Counted from the stretch's first letter, positions 1 to 8,925 are shown. The stretch: DNA of 64,000 bases from Pseudomonas sp. BP8 (GCF_017875955.1 NZ_JAGINK010000001.1:1526001-1590000); one strand, 5' to 3'. A program made the numbers and translations. Notes: generated from the letters alone by a model not told the origin.

Positions 1-446
1 CGGTCGATGGCGATCACCGGCAGGCCTTTGTCCTGCAATTGGCGATAGCTGTCGTCTTCCGGCGGCAGGCAACTGGCCACAAACAACGCATCGCAGCGCC
101 GGGCACGGAACAACTGCTGCAACTGCCGCTCGATGTCGGGGCGATCATCGCTGCTGGCGATCAGCAGCTGGTAACCCCGGGCGCGCGCGCCTTGTTCGAG
201 CTGCTTGGCAATGCGCGCATAGCTGGGGTTCTCCAGGTCCGGAAGGATGAAGCCCAGCGTGCGCGTGTGCCGGCTGCGCAGGCCTGCAGCCTGCGGGTTG
301 GGCGTGAAGCCATGGGCTTCGACCACAGCACGCACACGCTCGACTGTGCTGTTGCTGATGCGTTGCTGTTCGGCCTTGCCATTGATGACGTAGCTGGCGG
401 TGGTGACTGACACACCGGCCAGACGGGCAATATCGCTGAGTTTCAC
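1..446 (-). CDS. cra: Fructose repressor Cra/FruR, LacI family (C-terminal part outside the window)
   Basis: This is a transcription factor that, in its family, represses the fructose PTS operon and is released by fructose 1-phosphate. The first 148 codons are present and the rest runs off the left edge. The N-terminus MKLSDIARLAGVSVTTASYV is a classic LacI-type helix-turn-helix, followed by the hinge region around SRHTRTLGFILPDLENP and the start of the periplasmic-binding-like effector domain. I chose the GTG at 446 because an AAGGA sits about seven bases upstream and the HTH begins straight after it. It is divergent from fruB, with about 280 bp between them holding a Cra-like operator. Other LacI regulators share this fold, but the HTH sequence and the fru neighbours make Cra/FruR the natural call. 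Confidence 0.93.
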   Translation of the reverse strand, partial: MKLSDIARLAGVSVTTASYVINGKAEQQRISNSTVERVRAVVEAHGFTPNPQAAGLRSRHTRTLGFILPDLENPSYARIAKQLEQGARARGYQLLIASSDDRPDIERQLQQLFRARRCDALFVASCLPPEDDSYRQLQDKGLPVIAID

Positions 447-728
447 CGAATTTTCCTTGTTATTTCCGGGACTGGCCGCGGGCTTGATCGGTTAGTTTCA
501 CCCATGTTCAAGGCCGCGCGCAGACGACCATTGTCGCAATTGTCCGACAGGATGGGGCTGTTTCGACGGCAGATTATCGAGTAACGTGGCCGCCTGGTCA
601 GATTAATCGTTTCAGCTAGCTAATTTACTGCCGTGTTGCCGCCAGCGTCTGGCCATTGAACTGGTGGTTTCCGTGAATTTCACAACAATACCTCAGTACC
701 TCATCGCGTACTGCAAAAGGAGAAGGTC
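447..728. promoter_or_regulatory. cra-fruB divergent intergenic region with Cra operator-like site
   Basis: This 282-bp region separates the two divergent genes. The 12-mer TTAATCGTTTCA at 603-614 differs at one base from TTAAACGTTTCA, the P. putida Cra operator as I recall it from the literature. It lies 115 bp before the fruB start, where repression of fruBKA would be expected. A second palindrome-like 11-mer, TTGTCCGACAG, lies at 540-550. I could not assign convincing -35/-10 boxes. Confidence 0.6.
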
Positions 729-3581
729 ATGCTAGAGCTCGCCATTGAGCAGATAGCCATGGGCCAGACGGCTGCCGACAAAGGCGAGGCATTGCGCCTG
801 CTGGCGGGCTGTCTGGTAGCCGACGGCCTGGTTGCCGAAGGCTATCTGGAGGGACTGCAAGCCCGCGAGGCGCAAGGATCGACCTTCCTTGGTCAAGGTA
901 TCGCCATCCCCCATGGCACGCCGCAGACCCGCGACCAGGTGTTCGCCACCGGTGTGCGCCTGATGCAGTTTCCCGAGGGGGTCGACTGGGGCGATGGGCA
1001 GATGGTGTACCTGGCCATCGCCATTGCCGCCCGCTCTGATGAACACCTGCGCCTGCTGCAATTGCTGACCCGCGCCCTGGGCGAGACCGACCTTGCCCAG
1101 GCCTTGCGCCGCGCCAGCTCCGCCGAGGCCTTGCTCAAGCTGCTGCAGGGCGCGCCACAGGCGCTGGCGCTGGATGCGCAACTGGTCGGGCTCAACTTGC
1201 CGGCAGAAGACTTTGACGAGTTGGCCTGGCGCGGTGCCCGACTGTTGCAACGTGCCGGTTGCGTCGACAGCGGCTTCGCCGCGGTATTGCAACAGGCCGA
1301 GCCGCTGCCGTTGGGCGAGGGCTTGTGGTGGCTGCACAGCGAGCGCCAGGTGCGCCAACCGGGCTTGGCTTTCATGACGCCACAGCAACCGCTGCGCTAT
1401 CGTGACCAACCGCTCAACGGCCTGTTCTGCCTGGCCAGCTTGGGCGCGGCCCACCAGGTCCTGCTCGAGCGCCTGTGCGAAGTACTGATCGAAGGCCGCG
1501 GGCAGATGCTCTACCAGGCGACCAGCAGCCGCACCGTGCTGGAAGTGCTGGGCGGGGAAGTGCCCGCCGATTGGCCCAGCGCGCGCATCGTGCTGGCCAA
1601 CCCGCATGGTTTGCATGCGCGCCCGGCCAAGGTGCTGGCGCAGTTGGCCAAAGGCTTCGAGGGTGAGATCCGCATTCGCCTGCTCGACAGCGTCCAGCCG
1701 GCGGTGTCGGTCAAAAGCCTGAGCAAGCTGCTCGGCCTCGGCGCGCGGCGTGGGCAGACCCTGGAGCTGATCGCTGAACCGAGCATCGCGGCCGATGCCT
1801 TGCCGGTACTGCTGGCGGCCATCGAGCAAGGCCTGGGCGAAGAGGTCGAGCCGTTGCCGGAAGCTGAGCAGGCTGTCGTCCAGGAGGCCCCGCTGGCAGT
1901 CGTTGCGCCGCTGCCGGGTAGCCTGATTCAGGGCGTTGCGGCGGCGCCGGGGATCGCCAGTGGCCCGGCCCACGTGTGTGTCGAGCGTGAGATCGACTAC
2001 CCCTTGCGCGGTGAGTCGCCGGCCCAGGAGCGGAGCAAGCTGCGGTCCGCGCTGGAGGCGGTCAATAACGAGTTGCACATCTTGGTCCAGCGCAGTGCCA
2101 AGGCCATCGGCGAAATTTTCATCACCCACCAGGAGATGCTCGCTGACCCGGCCCTGACCGATGATGTTGAACAGCGCCTGGCCCAGGGAGAAAGCGCGGC
2201 GGCGGCCTGGATGGCGGTGATCGAGGCCGCCGCGCGTCAGCAGGAGGCCCTGCACGACGCGCTGCTCGCCGAGCGCGCCGCGGACCTGCGCGACATTGGT
2301 CGGCGTGTGCTGGCCCAGCTGTGTGGCGTACAAGACACCCCCGAGCCTGCCGAGCCCTACGTGCTGGTGATGGCCGAAGTCGGCCCCTCCGACGTGGCCC
2401 GGCTGGACCCTGCACGGGTCGCCGGCATCGTTACCGCGCATGGCGGCGCTACTGCCCACAGTGCCATCGTCGCCCGTGCCTTGGGCATCCCGGCGGTGGT
2501 CGGCGCCGGCGCGGCGATCCTCATGCTTGAAGCCGGTACGCCGTTGTTGCTCGATGGCCAGCGCGGTCGTGTCAGCGTTGCACCGCCGGCCGACGAGTTG
2601 CAACGTGCCCTGGCCGAACGCGACGCGCGCGAGCAGCGCCTGCAGGCTGCCTGGGCCCAGCGCCATGAGCCGGCAGTGACCGGCGATGGCCATGCCGTCG
2701 AAGTGTTCGCCAACATCGGCGACAGCAGCGGCATCGACAAGGTGGTCGAGCAGGGCGCCGAAGGCATCGGCCTGCTGCGCACCGAACTGATTTTCATGGG
2801 CCATACGCAAGCGCCCGATGTCGCCACCCAAGAGGCTGAGTACCGCCGTGTGCTCGATGGTCTTGGCGGCCGGCCGTTGGTGGTGCGCACCCTGGACGTC
2901 GGTGGCGACAAACCCTTGCCGTACTGGCCGATCGCCGCCGAAGACAATCCCTTCCTCGGCGTGCGCGGCATTCGCCTGACCCTGCAACGGCCACAGCTCA
3001 TGGAAGACCAGTTGCGTGCGCTGCTGCGCTCGGCCGATGGCCGCCCGCTGCGGATCATGTTCCCCATGGTCGGGCAGGTTCACGAGTGGCGTGAAGCAAA
3101 GGCCATGGTCGAGCGCCTGCGCGCAGAAATCCCCGTTGATGACCTGCAGCTGGGAATCATGGTCGAGGTGCCTTCGGCGGCCTTGCTGGCGCCACAGCTG
3201 GCCCGCGAGGTGGACTTCTTCAGCATCGGCACCAATGACCTGACCCAGTACACCTTGGCGATCGACCGCGGCCACCCGAGCCTCTCGGCCCAGGCCGACG
3301 GCCTCCATCCGGCCGTACTGCGCCTGATCGACATGACCGTGCGCGCCGCCCATGCCGAGGGCAAGTGGGTCGGCGTCTGTGGCGAGTTGGCCGCTGACCC
3401 GCAGGCGGTGGCCGTGCTGCTCGGCCTGGAGGTCGACGAGCTGAGTGTTGCCGCGCGCAGCGTGGCCGAAGTCAAGGCACTGGTTCGCCAGGCCGAATAT
3501 CGTACGGCTCGCGCCCTGGCGTGCGAAGCCCTGCAACAGGACAGCGCCGCCGCAGTGCGGGCGCTGGTGGAGCGTTACTGA
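729..3581 (+). CDS. fruB: Fructose PTS fused EIIA-HPr-EI phosphotransferase (FruB/FPr-type)
   Basis: This 950-residue cytoplasmic protein carries phosphate from PEP to the fructose permease FruA and combines three PTS parts. The EIIA-Fru domain covers about residues 1-145, with phospho-His 62 in GIAIPHGT. The HPr domain covers about 285-370, with His 296 in GLHARP. Enzyme I covers about 395-950, with His 577 in GGATAHSAI and the PEP-binding motif RTLDVGGDKPLPY. All three active histidines are intact and the length is usual for Pseudomonas FruB. The ATG follows a strong AAAAGGAGAAGG ribosome site. The stop overlaps the fruK start by one base (TGATG), so translation is probably coupled. A 934-codon open frame on the opposite strand is a shadow. 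Confidence 0.97.
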   Translation: MLELAIEQIAMGQTAADKGEALRLLAGCLVADGLVAEGYLEGLQAREAQGSTFLGQGIAIPHGTPQTRDQVFATGVRLMQFPEGVDWGDGQMVYLAIAIAARSDEHLRLLQLLTRALGETDLAQALRRASSAEALLKLLQGAPQALALDAQLVGLNLPAEDFDELAWRGARLLQRAGCVDSGFAAVLQQAEPLPLGEGLWWLHSERQVRQPGLAFMTPQQPLRYRDQPLNGLFCLASLGAAHQVLLERLCEVLIEGRGQMLYQATSSRTVLEVLGGEVPADWPSARIVLANPHGLHARPAKVLAQLAKGFEGEIRIRLLDSVQPAVSVKSLSKLLGLGARRGQTLELIAEPSIAADALPVLLAAIEQGLGEEVEPLPEAEQAVVQEAPLAVVAPLPGSLIQGVAAAPGIASGPAHVCVEREIDYPLRGESPAQERSKLRSALEAVNNELHILVQRSAKAIGEIFITHQEMLADPALTDDVEQRLAQGESAAAAWMAVIEAAARQQEALHDALLAERAADLRDIGRRVLAQLCGVQDTPEPAEPYVLVMAEVGPSDVARLDPARVAGIVTAHGGATAHSAIVARALGIPAVVGAGAAILMLEAGTPLLLDGQRGRVSVAPPADELQRALAERDAREQRLQAAWAQRHEPAVTGDGHAVEVFANIGDSSGIDKVVEQGAEGIGLLRTELIFMGHTQAPDVATQEAEYRRVLDGLGGRPLVVRTLDVGGDKPLPYWPIAAEDNPFLGVRGIRLTLQRPQLMEDQLRALLRSADGRPLRIMFPMVGQVHEWREAKAMVERLRAEIPVDDLQLGIMVEVPSAALLAPQLAREVDFFSIGTNDLTQYTLAIDRGHPSLSAQADGLHPAVLRLIDMTVRAAHAEGKWVGVCGELAADPQAVAVLLGLEVDELSVAARSVAEVKALVRQAEYRTARALACEALQQDSAAAVRALVERY

Positions 3582-4525
3582 TGGCCAAGATTCTCACCCT
3601 GACCCTCAACCCGGCGCTGGACATTACCGTCAGCCTCGACAGGCTGCGCCCGGGGCATGTCAACCGCAGTCAGGCCCAGCATAGCCACGCCGCCGGCAAG
3701 GGCCTCAACGTCGCCCAGGTGCTGGCTGACCTTGGCCACAGCGTCACCGTCGCGGGCTTTCTTGGGCGCGACAACCTGCAGCCGTTCGAGGCGCTGATCG
3801 AGTGGCGCGGTTTCACCGACTGCTTTGTGCGGGTGCCGGGCGAAACCCGCAGCAACATCAAGCTGGTCGAGGCCGATGGCCAGGTGACCGATATCAACGG
3901 CAAGGGTCCGCAGGTCGACGAGGCCGCGCGCATCGCCCTGATGCGCGACCTGGAGCAGGTCGCCGCGGGCCATGATGCGGTGGTCGTGGCCGGCAGCCTG
4001 CCGCGCGGGATCGACCCCGAATGGTTCTGCCAGTTGCTCCTGCAACTGAAGGGCCAAGGCTTGAAAGTGGTACTGGACAGCAGTGGTGAAGCACTGCGCG
4101 CCGGTCTGCAAGCAGCGCCCTGGCTGGTCAAGCCGAACACTGAAGAGCTCGGCGAAGCGCTCGGTCTTGCCGTGCACACCGCAGCTGAGCAGCAGGCCGC
4201 CGCCGAGCGCCTGCTGGCCAGCGGTGTCGAGCACGTGGTGGTATCCCAGGGCGAGCAGGGCGTGAGCTGGTTCAGCCCGGGCCGGCGGTTGCACGCGCAG
4301 CCGCCCAAGGTCAGCGTGGCGAGTACTGTCGGCGCTGGCGACTCGCTGGTGGCCGGCATGCTCCACGGCCTGCTGCTGGGCGAAGACGCTGGATTGACCC
4401 TGCGCCGCGCCACGGCTATTGCAGCTCAGGCAGTGACGCAGGTCGGCTTTGGCATTCGCGATCGCGATCATCTGGCGCGCCTTGAGGCCGCCGTGCAGCT
4501 GACAGAACAACAAGAGGGTTGCTGA
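3581..4525 (+). CDS. fruK: 1-phosphofructokinase
   Basis: This is a PfkB-family sugar kinase of 314 residues that phosphorylates the fructose 1-phosphate released by FruA to fructose 1,6-bisphosphate, feeding glycolysis. The N-terminus MAKILTLTLNPALDITVSLD is typical of FruK. The PfkB signature GKGLNVAQVLADLGH is near residue 40, and the C-terminal signature STVGAGDSLVAG places the catalytic base at about Asp 254. The start is the ATG overlapping the fruB stop by one base; an upstream in-frame extension would lie inside fruB and is unlikely. The stop overlaps the fruA start in the same way. Its substrate, fructose 1-phosphate, is also the effector of Cra in this family, so FruK activity would tune operon expression. 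Confidence 0.96.
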   Translation: MAKILTLTLNPALDITVSLDRLRPGHVNRSQAQHSHAAGKGLNVAQVLADLGHSVTVAGFLGRDNLQPFEALIEWRGFTDCFVRVPGETRSNIKLVEADGQVTDINGKGPQVDEAARIALMRDLEQVAAGHDAVVVAGSLPRGIDPEWFCQLLLQLKGQGLKVVLDSSGEALRAGLQAAPWLVKPNTEELGEALGLAVHTAAEQQAAAERLLASGVEHVVVSQGEQGVSWFSPGRRLHAQPPKVSVASTVGAGDSLVAGMLHGLLLGEDAGLTLRRATAIAAQAVTQVGFGIRDRDHLARLEAAVQLTEQQEGC

Positions 4526-6261
4526 TGAACATTGCCATCGTTACTGCCTGCCCGAATGGCCAAGTGTCGAGTGTGCTCAGTGCACGCCTGTTGGCGGCTG
4601 CCGCGCAGCGGCGGGGTTGGAGCACCAGCGTCGAAGTACAGGATGCCGAGCATCCAGAACGACGCCTGAGCGCGGCGCAGATCGCCGAAGCCGACTGGGT
4701 GCTGGTGATCAGCACCGGGCCGGTCGAACTGTCGCGGTTTGTCGGCAAGCGCCTGTTCCAGAGCACACCGGCCCAGGCCCTGGCAGACCGAGAAGGCTTC
4801 CTCGACGAGGCGGCAGCGAATGCCCAGCTGCACGTCGCCAGCACTGCGGCCGAGACCCCGGCTACGCTCGGCGTGCCGCGTTTGGTTGCGGTCACGGCCT
4901 GCCCGACCGGCGTCGCGCACACCTTCATGGCCGCCGAAGCCCTGCAACAGGCTGCGCAGCAGCTGGGCTACGAATTGATCGTGGAAACCCAGGGCTCGGT
5001 CGGCGCGCGCAATCCGTTGTCGGCAGCGGCGATCGCCGAGGCTGACGTGGTGCTGCTGGCGGCCGACATTGAAGTGCCGACCGCGCGCTTCGCCGGCAAG
5101 CGTATCTACCGCTGCGGCACCAGCATCGCCCTCAAGCAGGCCAAGGCCACCCTCGACAAGGCCCTGCTCGAAGGCAAGCTGGAGAGCGCGGCCGAGGCCA
5201 CTGGCGAAGCGTCGAATACAGGCGAGAAGGCCGGCGTCTACAAACACCTGCTGACCGGCGTTTCGTTCATGTTGCCGATGGTGGTGGCGGGCGGCCTGCT
5301 GATCGCGTTGTCCTATGTGTTTGGCATCAATGCCCACGAAGTGCCCGGCACCCTGGCGGCAGCGCTGATGCAGATTGGTGACGGTGCCGCGTTCAAATTG
5401 ATGGTGCCGCTGCTGGCGGGCTATATCGCCTGGTCGATCGCTGATCGTCCCGGGCTGGCCCCGGGCATGATTGGCGGGATGCTCGCGACCACCCTTGGCG
5501 CGGGTTTCATTGGCGGCATCGTCGCAGGCTTTCTCGCCGGCTACAGCGCCAAGGCCATCAGCCGCTGGGTAAATTTGCCGAGCAGCCTCGATGCGCTCAA
5601 GCCGATCCTGATCATTCCGCTGCTGGCCAGCCTGTTTACCGGCCTGGTGATGATCTACGTGGTCGGCCAGCCCGTGGCGGCCATGCTCGCCGGCTTGACC
5701 CAGTTTCTCGACAGCATGGGCACCACCAATGCCATCCTGCTCGGGCTGCTGCTTGGCGGCATGATGTGCGTTGACCTGGGTGGGCCGATCAACAAGGCCG
5801 CCTATGCCTTCTCGGTGGGCCTGCTGTCGACCCACAGTTATGCACCGATGGCGGCGACCATGGCGGCGGGCATGGTGCCGCCGATTGGCCTGGGCATCGC
5901 TACCTTCATTGCCCGCAGCAAGTTCGCTCAGAGTGAGCGCGAGGCTGGCAAGGCGGCGCTGGCGCTGGGCTTGTGCTTCATCTCCGAGGGGGCAATTCCG
6001 TTTGCGGCCAAGGACCCGCTGCGGGTGATTCCGGCGAGTATTGCCGGTGGCGCGCTGACCGGTGCGTTGTCGATGTACTTTGGCTGCAAGCTGATGGCGC
6101 CGCATGGCGGGCTGTTTGTGCTGCTGATCCCGAATGCCATCAACCATGCCTTGCTGTACTTGCTGGCGATTGTTGCCGGGAGCCTGGTGACGGCGCTGGT
6201 GTATGCGCTGATCAAGCGCCCGGAGCAGGTCGAGCTGGCGGTTGCGCCCGCCAAAGCCTGA
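4525..6261 (+). CDS. fruA: PTS fructose-specific EIIBC permease
   Basis: This inner-membrane permease of 578 residues imports fructose and phosphorylates it at C1. Two EIIB-type domains come first. The N-terminal copy (VTACPNG, Cys 9) is the duplicated IIB' domain. The second, around residues 115-215, has the active-site motif AVTACPTGVAHT with Cys 126. A IIC domain of multiple hydrophobic segments fills about 240-560 and includes GGPINKAAYAF, a conserved IIC motif. The ATG at 4525 overlaps the fruK stop and has AAGAGGG six bases upstream; a TTG two codons earlier is an unlikely start. It is the last gene of fruBKA and is followed by a REP pair. Confidence 0.96.
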   Translation: MNIAIVTACPNGQVSSVLSARLLAAAAQRRGWSTSVEVQDAEHPERRLSAAQIAEADWVLVISTGPVELSRFVGKRLFQSTPAQALADREGFLDEAAANAQLHVASTAAETPATLGVPRLVAVTACPTGVAHTFMAAEALQQAAQQLGYELIVETQGSVGARNPLSAAAIAEADVVLLAADIEVPTARFAGKRIYRCGTSIALKQAKATLDKALLEGKLESAAEATGEASNTGEKAGVYKHLLTGVSFMLPMVVAGGLLIALSYVFGINAHEVPGTLAAALMQIGDGAAFKLMVPLLAGYIAWSIADRPGLAPGMIGGMLATTLGAGFIGGIVAGFLAGYSAKAISRWVNLPSSLDALKPILIIPLLASLFTGLVMIYVVGQPVAAMLAGLTQFLDSMGTTNAILLGLLLGGMMCVDLGGPINKAAYAFSVGLLSTHSYAPMAATMAAGMVPPIGLGIATFIARSKFAQSEREAGKAALALGLCFISEGAIPFAAKDPLRVIPASIAGGALTGALSMYFGCKLMAPHGGLFVLLIPNAINHALLYLLAIVAGSLVTALVYALIKRPEQVELAVAPAKA

Positions 6262-6274
6262 GGCAGTTGCTATA

Positions 6275-6360
6275 CCGGCCTCTTCGCGGGGCAAGCCCGC
6301 TCCTACAGGATTGTGGCGTGCTGCAAATCCTGTAGGAGCGGGCTTGCCCCGCGAAACCGG
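6275..6360. repeat. REP palindrome pair (P. putida type), inverted orientation
   Basis: Two copies of the P. putida REP element face each other at 6275-6309 and 6329-6360. Each contains CGCGGGGCAAGCCCGC and TCCTACAGG or the complement. They sit 13 bases after the fruA stop and could fold into a long hairpin that ends or stabilises the fruBKA transcript. Confidence 0.9.
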
Positions 6361-6415
6361 CGAAGCCGGTGCCATACACCACGATAGCCGGCGCAGTCGA
6401 CTGATCTATACGCAT

Positions 6416-6637
6416 CTAGCGCCGCTGCTTGTGCCGCAACGGCACCAGCAACTCCCCCAACCCGTTGTGATCGATCTCGTGCATCAATGCCAGCAACGCC
6501 CCCAGCTCCCCTGGCGGAAAGCCCTTGCGGGCAAACCAGCCCAGGTAGTCGCCGGGCAGGTCGGCGATCAGCCGGCCCTGGTATTTGCCGAAGGGCATGG
6601 TCCGCGTGACCAGCAGTTGCAGCGATTCGGGATTCAT
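6416..6637 (-). CDS. DUF3820 family protein
   Basis: This is a small cytoplasmic protein of about 73 residues. The sequence runs MNPESLQLLVTRTMPFGKYQ and then contains a GDYLGWFARKGFPPGELG segment, which I recognise as the DUF3820 family (compact proteins sometimes annotated as putative quorum-sensing-regulated virulence factor). The biochemical role is unknown. The start could be the ATG at 6637 or the ATG two codons earlier at 6643; neither has a strong ribosome site. It is read toward the REP pair, convergent with fruA, and divergent from the DUF2383 gene. It does not appear to share an operon with anything in the window. Confidence 0.8.
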   Translation of the reverse strand: MNPESLQLLVTRTMPFGKYQGRLIADLPGDYLGWFARKGFPPGELGALLALMHEIDHNGLGELLVPLRHKQRR

Positions 6638-6742
6638 CGTCATGCCCGTCTGAAGGGAAAGCCGCGACCATACTGCAAACTGCACGAGCGCCCAAGCGGC
6701 GATCATGCAGAACGCCGGTTAGGCCTCTGTCTCGCATAAACT

Positions 6743-6755
6743 CAACTCATTGATT
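6743..6755 (-). promoter_or_regulatory. Candidate IHF site
   Basis: Read on the minus strand this is AATCAATGAGTTG, a full match to the IHF consensus WATCAA-N4-TTR. It lies in an AT-rich tract about 35 bp upstream of a sigma-54-like promoter, where IHF bending helps a distant activator reach the polymerase. A short consensus like this also occurs by chance. Confidence 0.4.
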
Positions 6756-6782
6756 TTATTAGTTTTATTTTTTATCGGCGGC

Positions 6783-6799
6783 TTGGCACGAAGGCTGCT
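6783..6799 (+). promoter_or_regulatory. Candidate sigma-54 promoter of the DUF2383 gene
   Basis: TTGGCACGAAGGCTGCT matches the -24/-12 consensus YTGGCACG-N4-TTGCW in all but one position. It has GG and GC exactly ten bases apart. It would start transcription about 28 bases before the ATG at 6839. Confidence 0.6.
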
Positions 6800-6838
6800 C
6801 TATTCATTAGGACTATCATCTGCCAAGGAGTTTGAGCC

Positions 6839-7315
6839 ATGAGTAATCCAAACAAAGACGTGATTGACGTTCTCAACGACCTCATCGAATTCAGCAAGGA
6901 TGGCGAGAAAGGCTTCAAAGAGTCTGCCGGTGATGTGAAAAACCCAGAGCTGAAGGCGTTCTTCGCCCAACGTGGCACTGAGTGCTCCAGCGCCGCCGCC
7001 GAGCTGCAAGGCGAAGTGCGTCGTCTGGGTGGCGATCCAGAAACCTCTACCAGCCTCAGCGGCGACCTGCACCGTGGCTGGGTCAACCTCAAGTCGCTGG
7101 TCACCGGCAAGGACGAGGAGGCGGTGCTCAACGAAGTTGAGCGTGGCGAAGACCATGCCCTCAAAGCCTACAAGGACGCTCGTGAGAAGCTGGTCAAGCT
7201 GGGTCGTAGCGTGAGTGATCCGACCTACACCTTGGTTGAAAAGCAGCTGCAAGGCGTTCAGCGTAATCACGACCAGGTAAAAGCCCTGCGTGACGCCGCA
7301 CGCGCACGCTCTTAA
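6839..7315 (+). CDS. PA2169-type four-helix-bundle protein (DUF2383)
   Basis: This is a 158-residue, highly charged, all-helical cytoplasmic protein. The pattern VIDVLNDLIEFSKDGEKGF followed by FFAQRGTECSSAAAELQGEV resembles the ferritin-like DUF2383/PA2169 family, usually annotated as four-helix-bundle proteins. Its function is not established; a stress or storage role is only a guess from the fold. The ATG has a good AAGGAG site eight bases upstream. Upstream lie a sigma-54-like promoter and an IHF-like site. The 3' end overlaps the convergent diguanylate cyclase gene by four bases. Confidence 0.85.
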   Translation: MSNPNKDVIDVLNDLIEFSKDGEKGFKESAGDVKNPELKAFFAQRGTECSSAAAELQGEVRRLGGDPETSTSLSGDLHRGWVNLKSLVTGKDEEAVLNEVERGEDHALKAYKDAREKLVKLGRSVSDPTYTLVEKQLQGVQRNHDQVKALRDAARARS

Positions 7316-8814
7316 GCGAGCGGCCCCTCTATCCGGTTACGGCCTTCGGCCTTGGCCCGATAGAGGGCTTCATCCGCCTCACCCAGCAGTCCGGTCAGGT
7401 CTTGCTGGGTGCCGGGCATGTACAGGCCGATACCGATACTGACTGTCACCGGTTGCGTATCCGCACCGAATGGCGCCAGCGCCGCCACATCCGCCCTGAT
7501 CCGTTCTGCAAGCATCAAGGCGCCGGGCAATTCTGTCTCCGGCAGCACCACCTGAAATTCCTCTCCCCCGTAGCGCGCTGCCAGGTCCGACGGCCGGCGG
7601 ATACAGCGCTCGATGGTCTTTGCTACTTCGCGCAGGGCATGATCGCCACCGGCATGGCCATGGCGCTGATTGAATGCCTTGAAGTAGTCGACATCCACCA
7701 TGAGCACCGCCAATGGCCTGCGATTGCGCTGGGCGCGTGCCCATTCCTGGCGCAGCACCTGGTCGAGTCGGCGCCGGTTGGCCAGGCCGGTCAGGCTATC
7801 GGTCGCGGCCAGGGTCGCCAAGCCTTGCTCGGCATCGTGCCGACGGCGCAGCTCGCGGCCAAGCAGCAGCGTCAGCCAGAGGATACCGATGCACAGTACG
7901 CCGGTGGCCAAGCTGACCACGATCGCCGTGCGCCGCCACGACTCGAACACCTCATCGCTGCCATGCACGACCAGTACGATCAGCGGCAGGTCGGCAACCC
8001 GCGAGAAGGTGAACATGCGTTGTTCGTCCGAGACGCCTGACTTGGCAGTGAAATTACCGCTGTGCTCGCTGAGGATGCGCTGGAAGTTCACTCGTTTGCT
8101 GTAGTCGGAACCGATCAACGGGTCATCGGCACGCGAGGGCTGGCGGGCCAGCAGTTGCCCTTGGGTATTGAACAGATTGATGCTGCTGTCCTTGCCGATG
8201 TCCAGGCGTTGGAACAGCTCGCTGAAGTAGCTCAGGCGCAACGCCCCGGCAGCCAGGCCGGCAAACGCGCCTTGCGCATCGTTGATCCGCCGGCTGAAGC
8301 TGATCGACCATTCCATGTCACCGAATTGGGCCCTGAACGGCGGACCGATCAGCAGGCCCAGGTCGGGGTTGTGCATGTGCGCCTTGAACACCCCGGTTTC
8401 GCCGAAGTTGGCCTGGCGCGGCACGCTGTTGGCCGAGTCACCGACCACGTTGCCCTGGCGGTCGAGCCAAAGTACATCGCCCTTGCGCCGATCGACGAAG
8501 GCTTCATTGAACAGCAGGCGCTGGCGCAGCTGGCTGGGCACTTCTGGCAGTTCCTTGCGCCCGACCGCCCAGATCAGCCCTTGCAGCGACTGATCGTAGA
8601 GTTCGACGTTGCGCAGGATATCGCTCTCGATCAGCTGGACGATGTTGCTCGACGAGCGAATGGCCGACTGCTCGACGCTGTCACGCTCGCGGGCCAGCAG
8701 GTAGCTGACGATAGCGAGGATGGCGAGCACGGCGAAACAACTGCCCAGGTTGAGGAACAGTTCAGGGTGTGACTTGTACAGGGCGTAACGCGGTGCTCGA
8801 TTGGGTAACGTCAT
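7312..8814 (-). CDS. Membrane-bound diguanylate cyclase with periplasmic sensor domain
   Basis: This 500-residue enzyme is predicted to make cyclic di-GMP from two GTP. A first membrane segment lies at about residues 23-42 (LGSCFAVLAILAIVSYLLA). A periplasmic sensing region, probably of dCache/PAS type, follows at about 45-285. A second membrane segment (IVVSLATGVLCIGILWLTLL) precedes a C-terminal GGDEF domain. The active-site motif is GGEEF at 416-420. An RPSD inhibitory I-site lies at 407-410 with the usual five-residue spacing, so it should be active and feedback-inhibited. There is no EAL domain. In a P. putida-like cell it could feed the adhesin and biofilm programme encoded nearby, but nothing here shows a direct link. 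Confidence 0.93.
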   Translation of the reverse strand: MTLPNRAPRYALYKSHPELFLNLGSCFAVLAILAIVSYLLARERDSVEQSAIRSSSNIVQLIESDILRNVELYDQSLQGLIWAVGRKELPEVPSQLRQRLLFNEAFVDRRKGDVLWLDRQGNVVGDSANSVPRQANFGETGVFKAHMHNPDLGLLIGPPFRAQFGDMEWSISFSRRINDAQGAFAGLAAGALRLSYFSELFQRLDIGKDSSINLFNTQGQLLARQPSRADDPLIGSDYSKRVNFQRILSEHSGNFTAKSGVSDEQRMFTFSRVADLPLIVLVVHGSDEVFESWRRTAIVVSLATGVLCIGILWLTLLLGRELRRRHDAEQGLATLAATDSLTGLANRRRLDQVLRQEWARAQRNRRPLAVLMVDVDYFKAFNQRHGHAGGDHALREVAKTIERCIRRPSDLAARYGGEEFQVVLPETELPGALMLAERIRADVAALAPFGADTQPVTVSIGIGLYMPGTQQDLTGLLGEADEALYRAKAEGRNRIEGPLA

Positions 8815-8874
8815 GCTCGCAACTGCATAAGTCCCTCCATGTCCCTGAGGGTAGGGCGGATTCGCGGCGGCGGT

Positions 8875-8925
8875 AGTGTAGGGAAGCGGGTATTGTCGGA
8901 CAAGATTTAATCAGGTTGTCCGACG
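8875..8925 (-). promoter_or_regulatory. Candidate promoter and palindromic operator of the diguanylate cyclase gene
   Basis: On the minus strand TTGTCC (8903-8898) and TACACT (8880-8875) are separated by 17 bases, a plausible sigma-70 pair about 60 bp before the ATG. The -35 is embedded in the palindrome TTGTC-N-GACAA (8893-8903). A related copy, TTGTCCGACGG, lies at 8916-8926. Together the two form 9-bp inverted arms, as expected for a repressor site. Confidence 0.45.

Noticed and set aside
732-3536. Open frame of 934 codons on the minus strand opposite fruB
   Set aside because: Its translation has no recognisable domain and the plus strand encodes a full FruB with all three active histidines. 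It is a by-product of GC-rich codon use.
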